A DNA stretch of 64,000 bases from UBA10518 sp022837185 (GTDB taxonomy: Bacteria > Desulfobacterota > Desulfobulbia > Desulfobulbales > Desulfobulbaceae): NCBI GenBank assembly GCA_034007705.1, contig JAVEQK010000007.1, positions 54,236 to 118,235 of the forward strand, in the 5' to 3' direction. Made by a program: the position numbers and the translations under genes. How positions within the stretch are numbered: position 1 is the stretch's first letter; each line of letters begins with the position of its first letter. Positions 57,988 through 64,000 of the stretch are shown in pieces. Under the pieces are notes generated by a model. That model was not told the DNA's origin. It made no database searches and worked only from the letters and a program-made list of their open reading frames with translations.

Positions 57988-59070
57988 TCACACTTCCGTG
58001 AAATCGGCGGGCTGCTTCCTGAGGAACTTGATGAATTTCTGCTTTTCCATGCAGTTGATATAGGCGTCCTCGGCACTGATCCTCTTTTTCTGCAGCAGTT
58101 CCATCAAATGATCGTCAAGGCTCTGCATGCCGTATTTCTTGCCGGTCTGCATGACCGAGGGAATCTGATAGGTTTTTCCCTCCCGGATAAGATTCCGCAC
58201 CGCCGGGGTACAGATCAGGATCTCGAGAGCGGCAACCCGGCCCTTGGTATCAATCCTTTTCAGCAGTGTCTGCGAAATCACGGCCCGCAGCGCGTCGGCC
58301 AGGGTCGAACGGACCTGGCCCTGCTGGGTGGCAGGGAAAATCTCGATAATACGATCAACGGTTTTCATGGCGTTGAGGGTATGCAGGGTGCCGAATACCA
58401 GATGACCGGTCATGGATGCCTCCATGGCCAGCGAGATGGTTTCCAGGTCGCGCATTTCGCCGACCAGGATGATATCGGGATCTTCACGCAGGGCGCCGCG
58501 CAATGCGGCATGGAATGTCCTGGTATGGGTTCCCACCTCGCGATGGTTGATTATGCACTGCTGGCTCTTATGGACAAATTCGATCGGATCCTCAATGGTC
58601 AGGATGTGATGCTTGCGAATCTTGTTGCATTCATCGACAATGGCGGCAAGGGTGGTCGACTTGCCCGAACCGGTGGGACCGGTGACCAGCACCAGGCCCT
58701 TGGGCAGGGTGGCCAGCTTGCTGATGACTTTCGGCAGGCCCAGCTGCTCGCAGGTGACGATCTCGCTGGGAATTTCACGAAATACTGCGCCGATGCCGTA
58801 TTTCTGCTGGAAGAAATTGCAGCGGTACCGGGCCAGTCCGGGAATTTCATAACCGAAATCCATGTCGCCCGTTTCTTCAAAAATTTTAATCTTGTCTTCC
58901 GGGCAGATTTCATACAGCATGGCCTTGAGTTCTTCATTGTTCAGGACCTTGAACTTGACCCGTTCCATTTCGCCCCGGATTCGGAGAATCGGCTGCTGGC
59001 CCGCCACCATGTGCAGGTCGGATGCGCCTTCGTCATTCATCAGTTTAAAAAATGCGTCAATTCGCGCCAT
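57988..59070 (-). CDS. pilT: Type IV pilus retraction ATPase PilT
   Basis: A hexameric ATPase powering pilus retraction. The 360 residues show an N-terminal PAS-like domain (about 1-100: GASDLHMVAGQQPILRIRGEME). The RecA-like core has Walker A VTGPTGSGKSTTLAAI (about 128-143), the Asp box LTIEDPIEFVHKSQQ, Walker B DIILVGEMRDLETI and His box TGHLVFGTLHT. The C-terminus extends to 360 with the family's RNLIREGKTYQIPSVMQTGKKYGMQSLDD. PilU is the main alternative, but the AIRNLIRE-type motif favours PilT. It has its own promoter and no pilus genes beside it. Confidence 0.94.
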   Translation of the reverse strand: MARIDAFFKLMNDEGASDLHMVAGQQPILRIRGEMERVKFKVLNNEELKAMLYEICPEDKIKIFEETGDMDFGYEIPGLARYRCNFFQQKYGIGAVFREIPSEIVTCEQLGLPKVISKLATLPKGLVLVTGPTGSGKSTTLAAIVDECNKIRKHHILTIEDPIEFVHKSQQCIINHREVGTHTRTFHAALRGALREDPDIILVGEMRDLETISLAMEASMTGHLVFGTLHTLNAMKTVDRIIEIFPATQQGQVRSTLADALRAVISQTLLKRIDTKGRVAALEILICTPAVRNLIREGKTYQIPSVMQTGKKYGMQSLDDHLMELLQKKRISAEDAYINCMEKQKFIKFLRKQPADFTEV

Positions 59071-59104
59071 CGAGCAACCCCTTTATGATACGTGTTAGGC
59101 CCAC

Positions 59105-59124
59105 AAATCCGAAATTTCGGATTT
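59105..59124. promoter_or_regulatory. Perfect 20-base palindrome in the pilT leader
   Basis: The half-site AAATCCGAAA is followed by its exact inverse. It lies between the predicted pilT transcription start and the ATG (35 bases upstream). It could be an operator or a leader hairpin. It has no T-run adequate for a terminator in the pilT direction. Confidence 0.5.
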
Positions 59125-59147
59125 TCACCCGGAACAGACTCTACCCA

Positions 59148-59176
59148 AATATACAGGATACAAACCGCTTATTCAA
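59148..59176 (-). promoter_or_regulatory. Sigma-70-type promoter of pilT
   Basis: On the minus strand TTGAAT (59171-59176) and TATATT (59148-59153) are separated by 17 bases, about 78 bases from the pilT start. No sigma-54 -24/-12 pair was seen here. Confidence 0.55.
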
Positions 59177-59232
59177 ATAATGCCCGATAAATTCCATTCT
59201 TCCCCGAACAGATCTTCAGGGGCCAACTGCCG

Positions 59233-59946
59233 CTATACGACAACGGTGCGTTGAATGAAGGCTACGACTTCCTTCGGGTCATCGATGACTTGAAATATCA
59301 ACAGGTCGTTTTTACTGATATTGCCGGCGGCGAGGAGCCTCTCCTTGATCCAGTCTATCAATCCGTTCCAGAAATCGCTGCCGACCAGGACAATGGGAAA
59401 CGGTTTGATCCGCCGGGTCTGAATGAGCGTGATCGCCTCGAAAACTTCATCCAGGGTCCCAAAGCCGCCGGGCATGCAGATGAAGGCCATGGCATACTTG
59501 ACGAACATCACCTTGCGGACGAAAAAATACTTGAAGCTCAAGGGAATATTCGCAAAAGGGTTTGGTTCCTGCTCAAACGGCAGGTTGATATTGAGCCCGA
59601 TGGAATTGCCGCCGCTTTCGGCAGCTCCCTTGTTGGCCGCCTCCATGATGCCGGGTCCCCCGCCGGTGACGATGGAATAGCCCAGCTGGGACAATTCAGC
59701 GGCTATTTGGACGGTGATGCGGTAGTACGGATCATCAGGATGGATGCGGGCGGACCCGAAAAAGGAAACCGCCGGCCCATGCACACCGGAAAGCGTGTCA
59801 AATCCTTCGACAAATTCCGCCATGATCCTGAAAAGGCGCCAGGAGTCTCCGGCATTGAAGTAATCCAGCCAGTACTGGTGCTGGAGATCCGTGCTCCTTT
59901 TGTCATTCTCAAGGTCACGCCTGTTCGTGGCTCGTCTGTTTTGCAT
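59233..59946 (-). CDS. LOG-family protein (TIGR00730-type Rossmann fold)
   Basis: A 237-residue lysine-decarboxylase-like/LOG protein. Members act as cytokinin riboside 5'-monophosphate phosphoribohydrolases or nucleotide 5'-monophosphate nucleosidases. Motifs are VSFFGSARI, VTGGGPGIMEAANKGAAESGGNSIGLN (about 97-123), the active-site FICMPGGFGTLDEVFEAITLIQT (about 156-178) and a C-terminal helical part. PGGxGTxxE and the upstream Arg are the known catalytic residues. It starts 3 bases after the stop of the TPR/GGDEF-like gene, so the two are probably in one operon with selA. The real substrate is unknown. Confidence 0.9.
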   Translation of the reverse strand: MQNRRATNRRDLENDKRSTDLQHQYWLDYFNAGDSWRLFRIMAEFVEGFDTLSGVHGPAVSFFGSARIHPDDPYYRITVQIAAELSQLGYSIVTGGGPGIMEAANKGAAESGGNSIGLNINLPFEQEPNPFANIPLSFKYFFVRKVMFVKYAMAFICMPGGFGTLDEVFEAITLIQTRRIKPFPIVLVGSDFWNGLIDWIKERLLAAGNISKNDLLIFQVIDDPKEVVAFIQRTVVV

Positions 59947-59949
59947 GAT

Positions 59950-62094
59950 TTACCCCGTTTTCTTTTTGATTCCCCCGGGCAGTTCCCGCAGGGCCCGTAT
60001 GGCCTCATGGTGTTCAGGGACCAGCTTGAGCACACGATTATACATGCCCCTGGCCTTGCCGGACGCACCCTGCTCACGGTATATCCGGCCGGCCAGCAGC
60101 AGACTTGCCACGTCCCTGCCATTGCGGCGCAATGACTCCCTGATGGCCCCGCCGCTTCCGGCAAGATCGCCGGCATCCGCCCTGACCAGGGCAAGACGGT
60201 ACCAGTATTTCCATGGTTTATCATCTATGGCCAATGCCTTGGCGCACAACGACAGGGCAATGTCATTGCCCTGTCCTGCTCTCGCATACAACTCTCCCAG
60301 GGTGCTTAACGACCGGGCGTCTTGAGGATTGAGCCGAACGGCCCTTTGCAGGGCAGCCATGCCCTTGGCGTCCTGCCCGGTCTCGGCATAGGCTTCGCCC
60401 AGCAGGCGATACAGATGAAAGCCCTGCTTATCGGCATTGACCCGCTCAAGCTTCTCCAGCAGATGCAGGGCCTTTCTGTATCTGCCATCCAGACAGTAAA
60501 GATAAGCGAGCTGCAGTGAAATATCTGAGAATACAGGAGAAGCAGGAAATTTTTTGCGCCTGCTGACCCGCTCAAAACATGCAATCGCTTCATCCTTGTA
60601 TCCAAGCATCCGGAGGGCAAACCCTTTGTTGACCAGGGCCATGAAATTCCCGGATTCCCGTTCCAGGACCCTGTCAAAAAGCTGGATCGCCTGCCGGTGA
60701 CTGTTCAATTCGGCCAGGGCGACCCCAAGACTGTTCATCAGATTGATATCTTCGGGCGCCATGCGTAACCCTGTCTGATAATCCCGCACGGCCTGCCGGA
60801 AATCACCTTCATCGAAACAATGATCCCCGCTGACATTCAGACTGATGTGGTCGAAAACCGTCGCAGTTCCCCGGCCGAAAAAGCTTCCATGCATCAATGC
60901 CCGCCGGCAGTTTATCGTTGTCTCGATTTTCGGCATGTCGAGACAGGGCCAGTAGGCGATCCCGAGTGCAACCTGTGCGTCCCCGGACCGGTCAACGAGC
61001 TGCCGCTTCAATTCCTTTCCGTACGCTTCGGCCCGGGCGGCTGACATCCCTGGCAGAACGACAAATGACTCGGACGATGACAGCGGCACGACTGTGAATT
61101 GTTCCCCTGTGCTGCGCCGCAGGGCGTCATGCAGGGAAAACTCTTCCGCGGGCGGCTCCCCCTCCAACCGATACAGCAGTAATCCGAACTTCTCCACTCC
61201 GGCCCAGGCCCGCCGCAGCAGGCGGGCTCTATCAGGGGGCGGCTTGGCGAGCGGATGCTTTTCCCGCTCAGCAAGAACGGAGGATTCACACAGACTGAAA
61301 GGTCCTCTGCTTTCCGCTGTTTCAAGGGCCCGCCAGCATGCATCGTACAGGGATGTTCTTCCGGGGGGCATCCTTTTGTCGTCGTGGACGGCAATCCCTA
61401 TGTGGACCCGCTGAAACCCCTGGCGCTTCAAGCGGCCAAGCAGTTTCCGGGCAAAAACAAGGGCCTGGGAGCGTGTCGTCGCCTCCTGCAGTATGCCGTA
61501 GATGTTCCCGCCCAGATAAAAAACCGGGCCGGGGGTCGAGGCCTCGAGAAGGCGTGCCGTCTGGGCAATATTCAGCAGACCGGTTGTTGCCGGGACCCGC
61601 CTGTGCATGGCGCCGATGAAAAAAAGGGCCCGGGGGCCGGTCGGAACCCTCGCGATGCATTCCCGCAGCAGCCGGCTGCTGTACATGCCTGTTTCCGGGT
61701 GGATGAAATCGTTCCTGACCCGCTCAAGGCTGCCGAGAATGTTCCCCCGCAGCTCCCGCAGCCATTCATCAGCCATCTTCTCCGACAGAGCCGGATCAAT
61801 ATCGCGCAGAAGAACGGCCACCTGTTCTCCGTCCTCCAGGGGCAGAGGAATCAGCACCTCTCCGTTTATCCGTCCGGGTTGCTCTGCCGAGGTCAGGGCA
61901 TCCAGCCGGATCCGGTCATCTTCACCAAAATGTCCGAGGTCATCCGGTATCCTGCCTTCCCATTTCCGACACCAGAAAGCGGGGGAAGCGGGGACCGGGA
62001 GAAGGTGCTTTATTTCCCTGCGGAAATGGCGCTGCAGCAGATCAAAATCCTGGAGCCGGAGCCGGCCCGGCGGAGAATACGCCGAGGAAATCAT
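59950..62094 (-). CDS. Protein with two degenerate GGDEF-like domains and C-terminal TPRs
   Basis: A 714-residue soluble protein. Residues about 120-265 follow the GGDEF-domain plan (HPETGMYSSRLLRECI in place of DxLTGLYNRR; FYLGGNIYGILQEATTRSQALVFARKLL where active enzymes have GGDEF; ALETAESRG at the end). A second, more eroded copy follows at about 290-430 (TVVPLSSSESFVVLPGMSAARAEAYGKEL). Residues about 440-705 are seven or so TPR units (FDEGDFRQAVRDYQTGLRMAPEDINLMNSLGVAL). Neither GGDEF copy has the catalytic acids, so it cannot make c-di-GMP. Binding of nucleotides or proteins is possible. Its start overlaps the selA stop by 4 bases. Confidence 0.7.
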   Translation of the reverse strand: MISSAYSPPGRLRLQDFDLLQRHFRREIKHLLPVPASPAFWCRKWEGRIPDDLGHFGEDDRIRLDALTSAEQPGRINGEVLIPLPLEDGEQVAVLLRDIDPALSEKMADEWLRELRGNILGSLERVRNDFIHPETGMYSSRLLRECIARVPTGPRALFFIGAMHRRVPATTGLLNIAQTARLLEASTPGPVFYLGGNIYGILQEATTRSQALVFARKLLGRLKRQGFQRVHIGIAVHDDKRMPPGRTSLYDACWRALETAESRGPFSLCESSVLAEREKHPLAKPPPDRARLLRRAWAGVEKFGLLLYRLEGEPPAEEFSLHDALRRSTGEQFTVVPLSSSESFVVLPGMSAARAEAYGKELKRQLVDRSGDAQVALGIAYWPCLDMPKIETTINCRRALMHGSFFGRGTATVFDHISLNVSGDHCFDEGDFRQAVRDYQTGLRMAPEDINLMNSLGVALAELNSHRQAIQLFDRVLERESGNFMALVNKGFALRMLGYKDEAIACFERVSRRKKFPASPVFSDISLQLAYLYCLDGRYRKALHLLEKLERVNADKQGFHLYRLLGEAYAETGQDAKGMAALQRAVRLNPQDARSLSTLGELYARAGQGNDIALSLCAKALAIDDKPWKYWYRLALVRADAGDLAGSGGAIRESLRRNGRDVASLLLAGRIYREQGASGKARGMYNRVLKLVPEHHEAIRALRELPGGIKKKTG

Positions 62095-63551
62095 ATCGAC
62101 AGGCGATTCGCCTCCCCTGCAAAAACCTGCTGCAGGGAGCCTGCGACGATCGCTACTTCGTTATCGGCCACGGTGCGCATGTCCAGCAGGAGGCGGTCTT
62201 CTTCAATACGGCCGATAACCGGCACTTCAAGGTGCCTGAGCTCCCCTTCGAGGACGCTCACCGTCACGGACGCGGGGTGCAGGGCGACGCCCCAGCTTGG
62301 CAGATTCTGCTCCGGCATGGCCCCTCCTCCAACCCTGGAGACCATTTCCCGCACATCGACGGCGCAGGCATGCGCACAGTCCCGCCGTATCATCCGGGCC
62401 AGCTTCACGGCCCTGCGCTTCACCTCCGCCGGCGGAGCGGCGATCATGGCCAGGGTGGGGATCCGGGCGACAGCGGTGTTCTCATCCAGGTACAGCCGCA
62501 GAATGGATTCCAGTCCGGCCAGGGTAAATTTGTCAATGCGCATGGCCCTGTTCAGGGGGTTTTTTTTGATTCGTTCTATTATTTCGCGCTTGCCGAGGAT
62601 TATACCGGCCTGGGGCCCGCCGAGCAGTTTGTCCCCGCTGAAAGTGACGACGTCCACCCCGCTGGCCACCGCATCCTGGACGGTCGGCTCTTTCTCCAAT
62701 CCGAAACGGCTCAAATCAATGAAGCAGCCGGAACCCAGATCTTCCATAACAGGTATGCCCATTTTCCCGCCCAGACGAACGAGTTCCTCCAGCGGCACCT
62801 CACTGGTGAAGCCGATAATCCGGAAATTGCTGCAGTGAACTTTCAGCAGCAGGGCCGTCTCCTCGGTCACCGCCTCTTCATAGTCCCGCAGGTGAGTGCG
62901 GTTCGTGGCGCCGACCTCGACGAGTTCGGCGCCGCTGCGGGCCATCACTTCCGGTATTCTGAAGGAGCCGCCTATTTCAACGAGCTGTCCCCTGGATATT
63001 ATCACCTTTCCGCCCCTGGCCAGGGTTTCCAGCACTATCAGCACCGCCGCCGCGTTGTTGTTTACGACCAGCCCCGCCTCAGCGCCGGTGAGGGTGCACA
63101 GCAGCTTTTCAACGTGACTGTAGCGGCTCCCTCGCCTGCCCGTTTCCAGGTCGAACTCCAGGTTCGAATATCGTGAACCCGCCTCCAGCAGCTTGTGCAT
63201 CGCCGAATCAGGCAGAATCGACCTGCCCAGGTTGGTATGAATGATAACTCCCGTGCAGTTGATGACCCGGCGGAATTTCGGCTGCAGCTCCCGGCGGATG
63301 CGCTTGAGAAAAATCGGGATCAATGCCGCCAGTTCAAGGGATTCCGCTGCCGTTTCCCGCCCGTCGAGAATCTGCCGCCGCAGCTCCTCCAGGACATCGC
63401 GAACACTGTTTTTGACCACCATGAGGGGTGCTCCTTCTATTTCCTCGATGGCCAGGAGCGCCTGCAGGCACTTCTCCACCTTGGGTATATCACGAAGCAG
63501 TTCCCGATTGTCCTGTTTCCCGCCGCTCTGCGCAGCCCGGTCCTTTCCCAT
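62091..63551 (-). CDS. selA: L-seryl-tRNA(Sec) selenium transferase
   Basis: A PLP enzyme converting seryl-tRNA(Sec) to selenocysteyl-tRNA(Sec), so the organism makes selenoproteins. Start 63551 (MGKDRAAQSGG) gives 486 residues; the upstream frame to 63653 has no family-like sequence. Motifs are INCTGVIIHTNLGRSIL (about 105-121), NLEFDLETGRRGSRYSHVE, VVNNNAAAVLIVLETLARG, and the PLP-lysine region VVTFSGDKLLGGPQAGIILG (about 287-306). selB and selC, common neighbours, are not within this window. The downstream TPR/GGDEF-like gene overlaps its stop. Confidence 0.95.
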   Translation of the reverse strand: MGKDRAAQSGGKQDNRELLRDIPKVEKCLQALLAIEEIEGAPLMVVKNSVRDVLEELRRQILDGRETAAESLELAALIPIFLKRIRRELQPKFRRVINCTGVIIHTNLGRSILPDSAMHKLLEAGSRYSNLEFDLETGRRGSRYSHVEKLLCTLTGAEAGLVVNNNAAAVLIVLETLARGGKVIISRGQLVEIGGSFRIPEVMARSGAELVEVGATNRTHLRDYEEAVTEETALLLKVHCSNFRIIGFTSEVPLEELVRLGGKMGIPVMEDLGSGCFIDLSRFGLEKEPTVQDAVASGVDVVTFSGDKLLGGPQAGIILGKREIIERIKKNPLNRAMRIDKFTLAGLESILRLYLDENTAVARIPTLAMIAAPPAEVKRRAVKLARMIRRDCAHACAVDVREMVSRVGGGAMPEQNLPSWGVALHPASVTVSVLEGELRHLEVPVIGRIEEDRLLLDMRTVADNEVAIVAGSLQQVFAGEANRLSI

Positions 63552-63799
63552 GTATCCGCCGCAATGAAGGATGAATGATGTGGATAAAGAAAACCTGTTG
63601 ATAATGTTACGATAAACTGGCAACTGAACGCAACGGTAAAAAAGGGATATCAATTATAAACAGTAAGTTTACCACTTAGGGGAAGGACCGTTTACCGTCC
63701 CCAAAAAATCGTTGACAACCTCAGCGACATACGATAGGTTCTCGCTCCGTTGCTTTAACCAAACACCTCACCGGGTGTTTCGGCTTCTGAAAAATCAGA

Positions 63800-63831
63800 T
63801 TGACACAATCAGAATTTTAAAGTAATAAAAT
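63800..63831 (+). promoter_or_regulatory. Probable rRNA operon promoter
   Basis: TTGACA (63800-63805) is followed by an AT-rich -10 region: TAATAA at 17 bases, TAAAAT at 20. A second TTGACA lies upstream at 63712-63717 with a weak TAGGTT 17 bases on, suggesting tandem promoters. Between them AAACACC/GGTGTTT forms a hairpin near 63760-63780. The region 63552-63987 holds no gene; it is the divergent space between selA and the rRNA operon. Confidence 0.5.
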
Positions 63832-63874
63832 AAGTTCCGGAAATGCCGGATGCTCATTTTTTTATTTGAGCCGT

Positions 63875-63888
63875 TGATCTTTGAAAAC
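63875..63888 (+). promoter_or_regulatory. boxA-like antitermination site of the rRNA leader
   Basis: TGATCTTTGAAAAC closely matches the boxA element (TGCTCTTTRAMA-type) that recruits NusB/NusE in rRNA operons. It lies about 100 bases before the 16S rRNA start. A TCCGG/CCGGA hairpin followed by a T-rich stretch (63834-63865) precedes it. Confidence 0.65.
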
Positions 63889-63987
63889 TGAACAGTAGAC
63901 GAGCGGGCCGATTGTTTGATTTATTCGAGAGAAGAAAATCCGATTGGTTGTTTAAAAAGAGTAGAACAGCGATTGGGTTAGGATATT

Positions 63988-64000
63988 AAACTGGAGAGTT
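63988..64000 (+). rRNA. 16S ribosomal RNA, first 13 bases (cut by window edge)
   Basis: AAACTGGAGAGTT at the very end matches the universal 5' end of bacterial 16S rRNA, which continues TGATCCTGGCTCAG. The boxA-like leader before it supports the call. The rest lies outside the window. Confidence 0.85.

Noticed and set aside
63552..63987. selC (tRNA-Sec) next to selA
   Set aside because: No cloverleaf with a TCA anticodon and a long variable arm was found; the region reads as an rRNA operon leader.

Overview
The window looks like a GC-rich chromosomal segment of a Desulfobacterota (delta-proteobacterial) anaerobe, perhaps Desulfobulbales-like. This is inferred from CarD, an EF-G-like second factor, SelA, GlnRS with tRNA-Gln, a pilT gene and above all a very large c-type cytochrome locus. 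No taxonomic marker is complete: the 16S rRNA gene only begins at the last 13 bases. One 100-base run of N (52798-52897) marks a scaffold gap, so this is a draft or metagenome assembly.

Layout. 1-9.0 kb (minus strand): housekeeping genes rho (cut by the left edge), coaE, rluD, carD, pth, rplY/ctc, prs, tRNA-Gln, ispE, a DUF1844 gene and serA. 9.2-14.5 kb (plus strand): gltX, glnS and a TMTC-like membrane glycosyltransferase with TPRs. 14.5-37.2 kb (minus strand): sixteen genes of an extracellular-electron-transfer locus. 37.7-50.8 kb: a membrane GGDEF-EAL protein, fbp, pepA, a CNNM-type transporter, a DegS-like protease, mgtE, purM, a MogA/MoaB protein and an EF-G-like factor. 51-63.6 kb: murJ, rsmE (cut by the gap), waaA, comEC, pilT, a LOG-family protein, a degenerate double-GGDEF/TPR protein and selA. 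The right end is an rRNA operon leader.

The cytochrome locus is the standout. It encodes seven multiheme cytochromes with 83 CXXCH motifs and five non-canonical CXnCH sites. Two are paralogous hexaheme proteins of the OmcS/OmcE nanowire type. The others have 26 (lipoprotein), about 16, 16, 10 and 7-8 heme sites. Between them lie an outer-membrane beta-barrel candidate, three CsgG/GNA1162-like proteins, a SurA/PpiC-like chaperone, three beta-propeller proteins and a redoxin-TPR protein lacking the redox cysteines. A coherent reading is one locus that makes, exports, anchors and wires extracellular cytochrome filaments. The hexaheme gene at 31887-33065 has its own promoter, a long leader with a terminator-like hairpin and two tandem terminators, so it is probably expressed and regulated separately from the genes around it.

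Intergenic regions between 39.4 and 58 kb carry a family of composite repeats: a small CCGGC/GCCGG palindrome next to 7-base tandem units. None was seen in the first 39 kb. One runs into the 3' end of a coding sequence and another abuts the assembly gap.
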